Part shown: positions 12,111 through 24,873 of the stretch, piece by piece
How the letters are laid out: every line of letters begins with the position of its first letter
Position numbering within the stretch: the first letter of the stretch is position 1
From: Nereocystis luetkeana
Taxonomy: Eukaryota; Sar; Phaeophyceae; Laminariales; Laminariaceae
Assembly (NCBI GenBank): GCA_031213475.1
Contig: JARUPZ010000006.1
Location: 2,695,501-2,759,500, forward strand
Reading direction: 5' to 3'
Length of the DNA: 64,000 bases
Position numbers and translations under genes: made by a program
The notes under the pieces: generated by a model
The model's input: the letters and a program-made list of their open reading frames with translations, nothing else
The model's database searches: none
What the model was told of the DNA's origin: nothing

Positions 12111-12640
12111 ATGACTCCCCGTGGGCATTTTCAGTGAGAGATGCTATTCACAGGCAAACGCTCGAGAGATCTTGAGCGCAGATACTTGTCGATAGTGGAC
12201 CTCAAGGCCAGAAACAACGTCATGTCGAGTGAACGTGAACGAAAATCTACAGGGGGCGGCAGGGCAAAAATGATACCATAGCGCAAACATGTGGCCGGCT
12301 ATACTGCACTGTATGTTCCGGGTGGTTACCTCTCGTGCGGTCGCGATGGAGCGCAAAAATATATTTGAGAAAATACCGGTGTTCGCTGCTGAACAGCAGT
12401 GCGTACAAGTTCAATTTGAAAAGCTGTGAAGCACCACTGAACTGGCGGGTACCTCTCACGCGGTCGTGATGGGGCGCAGATTATTGATTCGTGCGTGTTA
12501 CTTATCAACGGAACAGAACAATCAAGATTGTCATCCGCCAGAAAATGTTATCAGGCATGTATGTGATGGAATCCAGCTTGTATGTCACCGGACAAGTACA
12601 TGCACACGTGTGATCTTGACGTCGCGGAAAAACGACGATT

Positions 12641-12800
12641 GTTGTTTGTTGTTGGTGTTGTTCTCACATTAACTCACAATATAATGCAGTCCGTGGTCGC
12701 AGGACAGGCTCCAATAACCCTGGAGTGGAAGAATCACCTCGACAATAAAACAGAGGTAAACAAAACCTAACAAGCATACGCACTCCACCACTGCGGACAA
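12641..12800 (+). repeat. Dispersed repeat R1, copy a
   Basis: Shares about 150 bases with the reverse strand of 52,418-52,566, including CTCACATTAACTCACAATA and CAGTCCGTGGTCGCAGGACA. Both copies translate to a peptide of the type TLTHN-MQSVVAGQAPITLEWK. An A-rich tract (12,800-13,120) follows. It could be the end of a retroelement; no family was recognised. Confidence 0.65.
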
Positions 12801-13129
12801 TCGGAAAGCGAAAAGAAGACTATTAATAGCAGACAAAAACGTGAAAAAGAAGATCGAGCAAAGCAAAACAACAAAAACAAAAACAGAAGTAGATTGCAAA
12901 ACGCAAAAAAGGCAAAACGAAACATACTAACAGAGACACAAAGAGGTATAAACGGGAACGAAAAAAAAACGAAAAAAAGAAGGGACAAAAAAGCGATGAT
13001 CACGGGCGAGGGGGAAAGAAAATACGAAAGGCAGATACTGGAGCATACAGACACGCTAAAGTTGCCCAGGTGGCACCATGCTAGTTACTTGGGTCCCAAA
13101 AAAGGGAGCGAATCATGACGATGATGGCT

Positions 13130-15240
13130 ATAACCAGGCTTCAGTCTGTTGGGCAGACCGCCCCCCCCCCCCGCCTCCCCCCCCCATTCCCCCTCGTCCC
13201 CCTTTCGCCTCCCCCCTCTTCCCTGCCATTCTGCGCACTCGCGTTAGCGTCAACGGCTGTGGTTGGGGTTGCAGCTATTCTATGCCGTTCTGCCGATGCC
13301 TCCTTCTCATATGTATGCCATTTCCACATGAAGGCCTCCGCCCCTTTCTCGACCCGTCGGAAACATCTGCCGGCTTTCTGTGCTGCCTCACGCCACCGAT
13401 CGAGCTTGATGCCGAACTCCTTGATGTCCTCCTCAAGGTACCTCATCCAGTCCCACTCCTGTCCTCCGGAGTAACCCTTACCCCCAACCATCTCCCCAAA
13501 CATCACCCTCTTCGGCAGACGCTCCTCTCCCATGCGTGTCACAAAGCCCGCAAACAAGAGTCCACGTTTTCGTACCGTCGTCTCAACGCTCTCAAATGTT
13601 GTCCTGAGAAGCGTGCTAGCATAGGATAGAATGTGGTCTTCGCGCTTTCGTTTTCGCCACCCGATGCATCGGAGGAGCATCTTGTGGTGGACCTCCCGTA
13701 GCCTACCATAATCAGTCTTGCTCGGGCTCCAAGTAACGCAACCGTAGAGCAACGTTTCGATCACGTCCGCTCTCAGCATTCGCGCCTTCAGGCGTAGGCG
13801 CACACCCGGGCGGTCATAGCTTTCCATCTTTTACCGTCCGAAGCATGTCCATGCCCTCTGGAGTCGACGCGTTACCTCGACACTTCTGCCCGTCCAATCT
13901 GCGCTGATAGCCCCGCCCAGATACACAACTCGGTCGTTTGTTTGTACACTTGGCCGGCTGCAGTGACGGTGAACGGCACGTTTCCCCCATCTTTCGTTTG
14001 CAGACACATTATCTCCGTCTTGGCCTCCGAGACCGTCAGGCCGAAAGCGGCACATGCAGACACGATCACCGTCATCCTCCTCGAGACCGTCAGGCCGAAA
14101 TCGGCACATGCAGACACGATCACCGTCATCATCCTCTCCGGGCCGTTGGGTGATCTCGATACTATGCCCGCATCGTCAGCATAGACCATAGCCCACAGTT
14201 TCTGGGCCTCTTTACCATTCCCCTGCCCGTCGGCGTGCCCGGCCCGTGCCTTCCCCCTCTTCTTTTTCTTCTTCTCCCGCTTTTGTTGGAGTTGCACAAA
14301 GCTGTCCGTGATACCTTTATCTGCAGCGAAACGTTTCTCCGCCACACGCAGCACCGCAGTGGAAAACATGTTGAACAACAATGGCGCGAGCACACACCCT
14401 TGATGTAGGCCCTGATTCACGTCGAACATATCTGAGCACTCGCCATCATCCAGCCGCACGCATGCTCGCATGCCGTCGTGGAATTGGCGGATAACGGTGA
14501 GCATTCTAGGTGGCACGCCAAAGCGAGCCAAGAGAGCCCACAGGAGGGTTCGGTCGACGGAGTCATAGGCTTTGGTGAGGTCATAAAAAAAACATTGACA
14601 GCGGAGTGTCCTTCTTCCTTGCCAATTCCTGCAAGCGTCGCACCACGAACATCATGTCGACTGTCGATCGTTCTGGCCTAAAGCCACACTGCTTTTCTGG
14701 CAGGATGCCTTCCCGTTCGCAGTAGTCGCTGAGTCGGCGCGCGATGACTTTGAGGAGTACTTTGCCGGCATGCGCAACAAGGGAAATGTCACGATAGTTA
14801 CCACACTCCGTCCTGTCTTTCTTCTTGTGCAGCACCTTAATCGTTGCATCCTTCTATTGCTGCGGCACGACGCCTCCCCTCCACACAGCGACGATAATCT
14901 CGTAGAAGCTTCCCAAGGTGTCCGAGTCTCCCTCGTCGGCCAGGACTTTCAGAAGTTCAGCTGGGAGACCATCAGGCCCAACCGCCTTGCGGTTCGCCAT
15001 CGCCCTGATCGCGTCTTCCACCTCGTATCTAGACGGGGCGTCGTCCAGCGGACTGCACGAGGGTCAGACCTTGAGCTGATCGACGATAGTCGGGTCGAGG
15101 GTCGACGACTTGGTGTTTAGCAGCTTATGGAACCACCTTACCCATCGTTCCCGGATGAGGCCCATGTCTCGTAATAATCTACCTTCCTCGTCCCTGATGT
15201 ACTGCGAATGGAAGTCCTCTTTCCTTCTACACGCTGAGGT
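13130..15240 (-). pseudogene. LINE A: 5'-truncated non-LTR retrotransposon (RT and C-terminal region)
   Basis: Read on the minus strand, homology to the intact LINE at 62-64 kb starts near 15,215 (IRDEEGRLLRD; LLNTKS) and continues through ANRKAVGPDGLPAELLK and the RT core: [44 protein letters not shown] (motif A), [15 protein letters not shown], and MVYADDAGI (the YADD catalytic pair, about 14,190). After a linker comes the C-terminal region, TLLYGCVTWSP and MLLRCIGWRKR, ending at 13,141. Damage: an in-frame TAG before KDATIK (near 14,850), a frameshift in an eight-T homopolymer near 14,585, a near-duplicate segment of about 50 bp ([15 protein letters not shown] twice, 14,030-14,130), and a frameshift near 13,925. 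The endonuclease half is absent, as expected from incomplete target-primed reverse transcription. The element is clearly dead. Confidence 0.9.
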
Positions 15241-18200
15241 AGAGCAGTACCAGTGCGGTTTCACAAAATGGTCGAGCTGCGCCAGCCAATATGTGAATAG
15301 GGTGAAAAACAAACATTCTGGTGGATATCCCTTGCGTGGTTGTAATGGGAGCAATATACGTATATACATAGAGATTCCACACCTGGTATTATATGTAAGT
15401 GCACAATAGGCACATATATATGTTGGAATGCTGCTCTCCGGCGGCCGAGGGATATTTCTCGCGCTTTCGACTGCGGGGCAATCAAAAGGGGGCGTGTGCA
15501 CCTTACGACGCATGTCTGGATCCCAGTTGAGCACCGTGGCGGTGTCTGTTGCATTGAACGTCGCGGAGTTGTCTTTGAAAAAAAAGGGATTGATTTCCGC
15601 CTCGCAGAGCCGAATAGGTAAGTTTACTGTTTTCCCATAAATAGCCTGCCACCCTCGACCCTCCCTATGCTGTGCATGGGTTTCAACATCAGCAGAAGAA
15701 GAATCAAGAGCAGCAGCAGCAGGAGACATACAGCAGCCACAACGATACACACCTGTCGCCTGTCGTCATTTTTGCACCAAGCCCCTTGACGGATGGTGCA
15801 CAACCAACACCAAGCACCTTCATGACTACAACGGGATCCGCCTATCTGAGAGATTTTTTTATAGCAGGGGGTGGTGTCATACCTAGCTACTGTAGTTGTC
15901 CAGTCACACACTCCCAGCGGCAGGTAGTCGCAACGGGCAAGAGTCACAGAGCCACATCCAACCTGCCATCCGTCTCGATGTACTTCCGGCACCGGGCATG
16001 GCCCACACTGCCCGACTGCCCGGCCGGATATTGTGTTCGTACTGAAATGCCCGTGTTGATGCGACAAGCACCTTTGAATAAAAAAAAGTTTTCTCCGCTG
16101 GTTTTTCTTTGCGTTGAAAATATCAACAATCTTGAAATTGCCCGCTTGTCCACTTATTGTTTGTATCAACATATTCAGCAGCAGCAGCAGCAGCAGTAGA
16201 TACAGCAGCATAACTTGACGTCTGTTGATCGTCTGTATACAGTAGTTCACCTAGTCCTCCGATGTATACCACACATCTCACACCGAGCACGTACGTGAGG
16301 ACAAAACTTGCTGCCTCGGTCCATCTACCTGTAGGGCATTGGCAGCAGGTATCTACTGCACGAGTATGTGTATGTAGGCATAATACTTATTATTGATGAG
16401 TTGTCCAATCGCACGCTCCCAGCAGCACTCAATTGAACCAGGCAAGAGCCGCAGAGCCAGGCTAATTCTGCCGCCGTTTCGGTGTACACCCCCCCTGTCT
16501 CGGTGTGCGTCTGACATAGTAGTTCGAGTTTTATTAGCTGTAGTAGTAACGTAGCAGTATTAGTATTATCAGTAAGAGTAGTCTAAATAGTAGCGCAGTA
16601 GTAGTAGCTGCCGTAGCATTGGTAGTCATAGGTAGTATGATACTGTGCTGCGGTTGCCACGAGTCTGCTGCTGTAACCATGAGTAGAGTATACTGCTTCT
16701 GGCAGACGAATTAAAACGTAGAGAGTTTCAAGACAAGTGTATAAATTTTCTCGTGGTACCCTTAATCGTATGTAGACCTGTTGTTGGTGCAAAATTTTGT
16801 TACTAGACTAAGTGATATTTCTTCTGTAGAGCTTTACTGCATTTGCCACGAGTCGGCGTTGCTGATGTCGTGAGTACTTAATTGACAGTCATTTTTTTTT
16901 CATGACTATTGAATGCAGATAACTTGTTCGTCGTGCCCCAACCGTACGTAGCCTGCATACCAGTAAATACATACCTGGTACAGAGAAGCTCCTTCCTACA
17001 ATTTATAAAAGTATTGTTTATTGGGTACTTGGTTACTGACGCTGTTTTCGACACGACGATATAGGATTCGGATGCAGTTAGTCGAGCACATGACAAGTTG
17101 TAGTTGGAGTAATAATAATAGTAGCCCATGGTAGCAAGCGCATGTTGTTTCTCCATCAATGTCTGCACAATAGCAGAGCAGTTCTACCTTGCTAAAAATG
17201 GCAGCCATGGTTGTAGCCGCTGTGGTATCCGCGGTTGCTGTCGTGCCACCTGCTTGCTGTTCTTCTACCTGGCGAATAGCAATAGATGCCCCCAACCGAT
17301 TTTTAATACGTACCCTGTACATTTACAATTAATGAAAGTATGTAGTTGTAGGAGTAGGGACTACTAACTACTGCAGTGTAAGATGTATTAATGCTGCCTC
17401 TCCCTCTGCCGGTAGACTACATCTAGGTATTACTGGCAGTGGTGCATAGTGTAACAAAGAGTAGTAATCATAGCCATGCTCCAACCCATCCATGGTATCA
17501 CATGGTTACTTAACCTCTCTGTAAACCATGAGGTTGTCTGTGTTGTATGAGCGATTGGTCATTCTCTAGCAGTAGTGGTCCTCAGTCGTATAGTTAGTCG
17601 TCAGTAGTAGCAGTGTGCTAGATAGTATTTTGAAGAGATCATGCTCCTTCTACCTCTATTACAAGGATAGTAGTAGTGGTAGTGGTGTATAGCAACAGTA
17701 CATACAGTAGTCAACCCATCGTACCGCGTGCATGTAATGGAGCAATTACAACAGAAATAGTAGTACTCAGGTCCTGCTGACTGCTATTACTCTTTCCTTC
17801 GAGAAATAATGCGCTAACCCATGGCTCACGTTTCTGCTAACAGCAGCTACGCCTGTTATCTGCGACTTTCTTTCCGCCTTGCGACGCTTTCGGGATTTGA
17901 GGTTACCTACAGCCTGAAGGGGAACCTTGTATATACCCATTTAAACAAAACTATAAATTCGTTTTCTCTGGTCGGTCGCCGTGGGGGCGTTTCGGTGGCC
18001 TTTCGCAAGAGCGTCAGCCCTGGTTCCCGAGAGCTTTATACTATTCGCGAGTGGAGGGACTTTTCGGGAACACATTCAACAGGACTGCCGTTGATCTCAG
18101 CTGCTTGGCCCGAAGAGACCGGCTCTAAGACGGCCTACATACGATAGTAGACCGATTTTTTTTCTATTTTGTTCCGGAATAGTTTCAACACAGGACTACG

Positions 18201-18290
18201 ACGCGGGTCATTGGATTATTTGCGTGCGTGGACACATGTAGATAGCATACGACGGGCGTCACGCTGGTGCTGCCTCTTCGTATACCGCTT
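15240..18290. other. Anonymous, trinucleotide-rich DNA
   Basis: Contains (CAG)n near 15,700-15,725 and 16,180-16,200 and scattered TAG/GTA repeats through 16.5-17.8 kb. A local duplication is visible: about 15,897-15,985 (ACTCCCAGCGGCAGGTAG; CAAGAGTCACAGAGCCA) resembles 16,402-16,490. The frame 17,821-18,147 (+, 108 aa) has no recognisable domain. A TACCWGGTA palindrome lies at 16,972-16,980. Confidence 0.5.
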
Positions 18291-18299
18291 GGACAGTTG

Positions 18300-18480
18300 G
18301 CCTCCTGCTGGCGTTGCTCCTGTTAGTGCCGCTCCTGCTCGTGCCGCTCGTGCTCGTGCCGCTCCTGCTGGTGCTGCTTTTGCTCTCGCTGCTTCTGTTG
18401 GTACCGGGTGCTCCTCCTGCTGGTGCTGCTCCTGCATGGTAGAGGGCATCGCCTGCTGGTGCTGCTTCTGCAGAGTGGAC
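18300..18480. repeat. Ala/Gln-codon minisatellite (GCTCCTGCTGGT type)
   Basis: Tandem 6-15 base words GCTCCTGCT, GGTGCTGCT and CGTGCCGCT. Open in several frames on both strands (poly-Ala/Gly/Arg one way, Gln/His/Ala-rich the other), so frame length is uninformative. Confidence 0.7.
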
Positions 18481-18819
18481 TGCACCTTTTCCTGCTGCCG
18501 ATATTAAAGGTTCTGCGTTCAATACACCTCTGCCTCGCCTTCTTCTGGCGGATGTTGCAAGCCCATTTCGAACAGAACCCCCCTGTCCAAGTCAGTGCTT
18601 AATTCCACTGTAAAGTGCAACCGCTGCATCTCCCGGCTATATGATGGAGACAGAACTTTGGAGGCAAGGTCGATTTTTCGACCGGCGACCACGACACCTG
18701 CCCCGGCAGCGGAATATGCTTGAAGTGGCCCAAATACTGTGAATTATGCGCCAGGCCTTTCGACGTCCGAACCGTGTCCTTCACGCTCGAGACAGGAGGT
18801 GGCGGCGAGTTGTGTTCTG

Positions 18820-18894
18820 TGCTTCTCTGTTGTTGCTGTTGTTGTCGTTGGTGGTGTTGTTGTGTGTACGTATTTATACCGCCACGGCTGCTGC

Positions 18895-18927
<33 letters not shown>

Positions 18928-19194
18928 CGTTGTTGTTTGTCGCCTACGTCTACCGCCGCGGCTGCTGTTGTTTAGTTTTTTCCACACTGCTTGCAATTTT
19001 TGGTATTATTAATATACGAGAACACGACTTATTGGCGCAGCCCAGTGCTGCTGGTACTGCTGCTGCTGCACCTTTTCCTGATGTTGTTACCCTGCGCGCC
19101 TACCGCCCCTGATGCTGCTTTTCTCGTTCCAGGTTGGTTTATTTCGTCGTCGTTCGCGTTGTTGCTGTTTTAAAGACCTTTGGGTCAGTATCTA

Positions 19195-19241
<47 letters not shown>

Positions 19242-19640
19242 ATTGTTGTTGTCTTTGCTGTTTCCGCATGACATTGATGTGGTCGACCTCCAGGACTGAA
19301 TCTACAACCAAGATGTTTTTGCCTTTGTGTTTTTTATAGTACGCGTTTGCGCTGCTGTTGCCGCTGCTGCTGCCGTTTTTCTGTACTGCCTGCGTTCCTT
19401 TCCACACCGAGGCAGGTGTCAACCTTCCCTGTTGCTGCTGTTGTTTACCTGGTATGCTGTTGGTGTTGGTGTTGCTGTTCCCGCACGTAGTCGACCTTTA
19501 GTACTAAATTCAAGACTAAAAACGTACCAGGTACTAAAATAATAATGTCATTTATTTGTTTATGCACTCCTGCGCCTACTGCCATTTGCTTTTGTGCTGC
19601 TGCTATCGCTGTTACTGCCGTTGTTGTTTACAGCCGGCGT
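18820..19640. repeat. Cluster of (TTG)n and (CTG)n microsatellites
   Basis: Near-pure TTG repeats at about 18,895-18,940, a pure (CTG) run of about 13 units at 19,202-19,242, and interrupted runs to about 19,640. TACCWGGTA occurs twice, at 19,446-19,454 and 19,525-19,533, only 70 bases apart. Confidence 0.85.
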
Positions 19641-19699
19641 TCGCTTCCCCAACCAGCCTGTGTCTCCCTGTCTCCTTTGTGCTGTCGGTTTGTTGTCTA

Positions 19700-20684
19700 T
19701 AATATATGTTTGCAGGTCCGTAAGGATTGTGTCTACAGCAAAAGAATTTTTATATCAAGGACAACGGCATCTTGATCGGCCTGTGCAAGCCCCCCCTGCA
19801 CTTCTCGGGCTCCAGGCGCTCCAGGAAGCTCTTCATCGCCCACGATGAGCAAGTTCAGGGCGAACGTCATGCGAATTTCGGCGAATAGGCTCGGGTGGAA
19901 CTGGAGAAAAGCACCGCCAAGCGGGAAGGCTGTGTCGGTCGATCTCCTCGGTTCGGGCTCGGAATAGATCTTCGCACTTTAAGAGTCTGTTCTCGTTGTC
20001 TATCATGATCTTCCGGTAGAGCCTCATACACAGTTGATCTGCCTTTGGTCTGCGCCTGGGGTCTGAATAGAGAGGTGTTCGCGGGCGTTTCGTTGCAGTG
20101 TGCGCCTGCGTCTATATTATTTCACTACTTTCAGCAAACATCCGTCGTGCGTGTACCAGCGGGTACTTTGAGTTCAAGCGTGGGGAGCGGACTGGTTCAT
20201 TTTTTTTCGGTGGGGGTTTCTTCACCTAAGAAGAGTGTCAGGTTTTGCATCGCCTCCATCACGCTAGTGCCTTGGCGAGTGCCAAGGTCTGACTGGCCTT
20301 TTTGCATCCTCTTTGGGTGCTGTGGACAACGAAAGATCGAGTTTTTTTTTATCTACCTTGGGTGTTTGCCAGGGTGCTGATTCCGTTGATATTAACGACA
20401 TTCGCCTTTGCGAGGGAATGTTTGCTACTACTTACTCCCGTCGCTTCGACTTCTTTGCGTTTCACGCCGGCCCCGGGCCCTCTGCTACGCTTCGTTGAAG
20501 ATGTTTTGTCTTGAAGAATTTATGTCGTAGTTAGTTCGGGCGCCGCCAAAGGTTTCGTTCGTTGTCGAACCGTTAGGTGTCGCAGGACATATGTCTACTG
20601 GCGCTGCGATTCGTCGAGCAAGTGCTTACTTTCGAAGTTGTATAGCACGCTCATGTCGCCTTCATATATCATAACAGCTGTAAT
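19700..20684. other. Anonymous DNA
   Basis: No recognisable gene. The frames at 20,045-20,514 are not supported by any family motif. Confidence 0.45.
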
Positions 20685-21214
20685 ACATCATTACTACCTT
20701 CTTTTTCGGTCATTAGAACTAACTGCTCTCTTGCGTCACCCTCATCTTCATGTACCACTACTATTTCCTTTTACTAATACATATTTGGTTGTTAACAGGT
20801 CCATTTGAGCTATTGCCCCAACTGCAGCACATACAACTGCAATTGGTGGAATAGTTCAAACGAACCCACCAAATAGGTATTTCGGCAAGAGTCTTCTTAC
20901 ACGCTACGCTCATGCCACTCCGAAGGGAAAACTATGAATATATATATATATATATATTTATATATTTAGGTATACATCATTACCACCTGCTTTTTCGGTC
21001 ATTAGAACTGCTCTCTTGCGTCACCCTCATCTTCATGTACCACTACTATTTCCTTTTACTAATACATATTTGGTTGTTAACAGGTACATTTGAGCTATTG
21101 CCCCAACTGCAGCACATACAACTGCAATTGGTGGAATAGTTCAAACGAACCCACCAAATAGGTATTTCGGCAAGAGTCTTCTTACACGCTACGCTCATGC
21201 CACTCCGAAGGGAA

Positions 21215-21253
<39 letters not shown>
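20685..21253. repeat. 289 bp tandem duplication, each copy ending in (TA)n
   Basis: Copy 1 (20,685-20,973) and copy 2 (20,974-21,253) are nearly identical from ACATCATTAC through GGGAAAACTAT. They differ by a few substitutions, a 4 bp indel (AACTAACTGC versus AACTGC) and the length of the terminal TA repeat (longer and purer in copy 2, 21,219-21,253). High identity shows a recent event. Confidence 0.9.
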
Positions 21254-21255
<2 letters not shown>

Positions 21256-21259
21256 TTTC

Positions 21260-23330
21260 TCGCTGAAGCAACACCTGGTGATCCCCGCAGTATTACAATT
21301 CGAGCAATTTGGGTGCCCATGTTGGCTGATTAAGCGGAATTACCCAAGACTGCGTTCACTTCCGCGTATACGGCGCTGGCAATGCACCCATTGGTCCCTC
21401 AGGCGAAGTTATGGCCTCCGCGAAGTTATGGCCTCCATTCAATGCGTACCGACTATGAAATATGGTTTCGCATCACGTTCGCGGTTTTTTATCTTGACTC
21501 GAGGACACGGTGCCCATCCGACAACCACGACGAGCGCCAGGTCGAGTGGTGAGAGTACCAACGCAGGCCAACGTTCAGTACGTCAAGCTGAATACCCTGA
21601 AAACGTCACACGGCGAAGCTAACCACCAAGCTATCAATAGGCTGGTCCACAAGGCAAGCATACTCGACTGGTCGACAGACGTTCATGACGCCGCTCTCTC
21701 GTCTAGATTCAACTGACACGAAGGGCCGGGGACCAACAATTTGCTTGGAGCCGTGCTTCCCACCTTGGTGAAGGCTGAGGCCTAAATTGACGGCGGTTGG
21801 CTGGCGCACATCAAAATTCGAAAATACCTGTCGCACCTCGCAATGAATAAGGACGTACTAATACGTCCGCGCAGGGACGAAGACTCCGCTTAGCTGCGGT
21901 GATTCGGTTGGGTCTCACAGGGAGTAGGCTATATTGTTGAATCCATTTTCATCTGGTCGACGCTGGTATCGGGCTGTCCTTGCAGTCGCCGTTGTATGAA
22001 CAGTGTATGTGTTTTGCACAGTGTCTCGCGATCGCTTGAACAGACGAAAACACGCCCACGGGTTTGGCTACCTATTCCGTGGGATGTGTTGAAGTCACAT
22101 CTTCCTGCGGTTTGAGGGTAGAGTGTTTTCGCTATGTTTGGGGCATGAGGTATGTTATTGCTTCGCTAGGTCAGACGAGGTATCGTGGTTTAGGTGTGAC
22201 GCAGCCCACCCATTGCTCCACGTGGAGTGATGCTGAAAAATCAATGGGATCAGTGAGGCCAGGAGTTTTCAACGGAGTGGTGCCGGCCATGTATAGCTGC
22301 GGTTTTGCGGCCACAAAGCCCACCAGATGCATGCTGGTTACGGCGTTGTACGTACATGAAGCGAGGTTCGGGGCCCGTGTTGCGGGCTGTGCCAGGGTGG
22401 CAAAGCCGTTGCCCTTACGGTACCCTTACGTTTATGCCATGCAGAGCTACCTGAACACCCGCCGTCTGCCTTACACCGTTGACGGGAGCAAGTATGACCG
22501 TGGGTATACGGACAAGCGTTGAGAGTGCTGAGAAAGGTAGTTAAAACCCAAACCGTACGCCCTCCACTTGCTTGAGGGTAGGAATTGCTTCGACGCTTGC
22601 GGCTGGAGGTGAATTGTCGGAAAGGAAATCCCGATGAACATAAGACGCGAACCTGGGATACTACGGGACAATTGTCTCGTAAACTAATAACTGGCAAGGG
22701 TTAACAAAGACAACCAGTTCAAGATACTGTATGGGGTAAACTGTAGAAGTCTCGGAAGAATCTCTGTTGTTGGGAGAGTTCGTACGGTATAACCCTGACA
22801 GTTCAGGAGGGAGATGTGTTTATGGGCAAATATATGGGGATATGACACCGAGTTGGATAATGCGGTAGATATGTCACGCAGCTGTTCTCCCTTCCAAGCC
22901 ACAGAAAATGAAACTAAACTTCGTAATACGAAAGCTATCAACATTAAAACGTAGAACATATCGTCATAGGTAAATAGTAGATCAACAAAAAAGCAAAAAC
23001 AACAACCAAACACAAAATGCAGAGCACAGGCTTCCAAGGGGTTGACTGGACGTCGCAGCAAAGACCGTAGTAACGGCACTTAGCACCGCCATCAACCGCA
23101 GCATCAAGCAGGTGCAGCAGTGGCACCACACAGAGCAGAAGAGGACCTGCCCCCCCCTGTGAGCTCTGTCTTGCGTTATACCAATCAATGCTGAATTTCG
23201 AAAATAACGACGTGGGTTTGCTCTATACATAATACCTACATGGTACGTTTGCTGTTATAGCTATCCAGTGATAAGTTTCATTGGTGGGGGGATGCGAAGA
23301 ATCACAGGGAAGCAGCAAGCAGAGTTGCAT
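21260..23330. other. Anonymous DNA with an unrecognised 152-codon frame
   Basis: The plus-strand frame 22,064-22,522 (MATYSVGCVEV... ending GYTDKR) is the longest in the stretch, but I see no known motif, signal peptide or repeat in it. It could be an exon or chance. The rest holds only short overlapping frames. Confidence 0.35.
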
Positions 23331-23337
23331 AACACCC

Positions 23338-23790
23338 TTACACCAACAACGCAGCAGCAGCAACAGCAGCAGCACAGCAGCAGTAACAGTCGCGGGCAGA
23401 ACACAGCAGGACCTTGAAGTTTTAATTCCCCTTTCTCCCGTAGTAATGCCTTTCCGACACATACAGAAGTATTATGCTCTGTCCGCATAGAAAGAGCAGT
23501 AGCAGAACAACACAGTAGTAGCATGTGCATTGCAGCAGCACCGGTGCCACGGCACAACATCTCAAGAGCAGCGGCAGTAGCACGCCCGAGGCTGCCCCTG
23601 CCACATCTGTCGAGGAAGGGGAGCCCAGTGGCGCACGGGGAGGAAAGACACATAGCTATATCCCAGACCGCCGTACTTCGTCGGCGCACTGCGTGAGCTG
23701 CAGCAGCAGCAACGGCAGAACAACATAGCAGCTGCACGCACCAGCAAAACCAGAGCAGCAGCAGCAGCAGCAGCAGCAGCGGCAGAGCAA
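23338..23790. repeat. (CAG)n / (GCA)n microsatellite cluster
   Basis: Interrupted CAG runs at 23,340-23,395 and a longer run at about 23,755-23,782. Reverse-strand frames (poly-Leu/Ala) through this tract are explained by the repeat. Confidence 0.8.
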
Positions 23791-24631
23791 AGGCAGTAAC
23801 TGCGGCAGTGTTGCAAATCATGCGCGTCCGAGGCCGCTCTCGGCACAGCAGTAGAGGCAGGGAAGGACCGTGGGGTACGACGAGGCAAGGTAGAATATCG
23901 TCCTCGGTGGAGTTATTTTATACCGGGTAAACATCGTCCCTACTACAGTCAAGTTACTGGTTCGAGTATCACCGAGTGCTCACTCCTTCGTCTCACAGGA
24001 ACAGGCACGACGAATAATGGCATACCCATACCCTCGAGGGTCAGCAACGGAGCATGTTGCAGGGTGAGCGTAACGCGCACATACATACCTACGGTGCATC
24101 TGCTCATGCATAATTTCTTCTGTTTTCCTTGGTAGTTGCAATGAAATCGAAAACGCCTTCAAAAACTCAACCAAAACTCCACGATGCATGTAACACTGCT
24201 GTCTGCGAGTCCTGTGTGTAAGACATGTTTCCGTAGACACCGTTTGTACCTCCACCACCGTATCGCTCTGGCCGCTGCGCAGGCTCATCCGATTCGGTCG
24301 ACAACAAAGGCCCCTTCCTCTCTGCCTTACGGAGTCTGGTCGCATGGAGTGCACAGCAGCCGAGGAGGCTCGCAACGCTTGTTTCGCGACCATATGCCAT
24401 AGCCTACGAGTCTCAACAACAATCGTGCGCAAATCTGGTGTTTTCACAGGTTAAACAGCCCGAATAATAAGAACTTCGACCCATTTTTCTGGAACGCCCA
24501 ACCCGCAATGCACAAGCAACGGCGCAGCAAGATTCTCGCCACCACAGCCCATGTTCCCCACACTCTTGCCGCCATGAGCTCAAAAGCATGCGGCCTCCCC
24601 CGTTTAGGCCAAAGGAGAAGAGATCCAATTT

Positions 24632-24873
24632 GAGGCTCGTTCATATCGGAGAGCGTTTTCCCCAAAACGTCCAAAGTTCTGAAATAATTGGAGATATGTA
24701 TCAATACACGGAGGCGTTCTGTCACTATTCGTGAAGTTTACCAGAAGCGAAAATATCAAGCTCGTTAACCTTCCAATATTTGGAAAAAAACAGGAAAATT
24801 TGGAAGATTGAGAAATTGCTTGAAAACAATGCCGAAAATTTGGGGAAAAAGCTCTCCGACAAGAATGACCCTT
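24632..24873. mobile_element. MITE family M1, copy a
   Basis: Non-coding element of about 240 bp. Its ends are inverted copies of GGTCATTCTTGTCGGAGAGC (left end slightly diverged: TCGTTCATATCGGAGAGCG). The interior GGAGATATGTATCAATACAC and CTGTCACTATTCGTGAA are present in reverse orientation in copy b at 49,405-49,645. Two copies in opposite orientation with matching ends support a mobile element. The transposase type is unknown. Confidence 0.75.

Larger units (their letters stand above)
10590..12370. repeat. Right copy of the diverged 2.5 kb block duplication
   Basis: Same order of anchors as the left block at 8,080-10,330. It is shorter because the minisatellite is reduced to a few units (about 11,380, 11,533, 11,655 and 12,110), and it is interrupted by the tRNA-like unit and its partial copy between 11.78 and 12.11 kb. 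Confidence 0.65.

Noticed and set aside
8080..12370. CRISPR-like array
   Set aside because: Units are 100-150 bp and diverged along their entire length, without short identical repeats and unique spacers; the genome is also plainly eukaryotic.
13078..13629. Plus-strand frames of 119-183 codons over LINE A
   Set aside because: They are shadows of the minus-strand LINE C-terminal region, which carries the recognisable motifs.
23261..23888. Leu/Cys/Ala-rich minus-strand frames up to 186 codons
   Set aside because: Explained by CAG/CTG microsatellites, which stay open in several frames; no domain visible.
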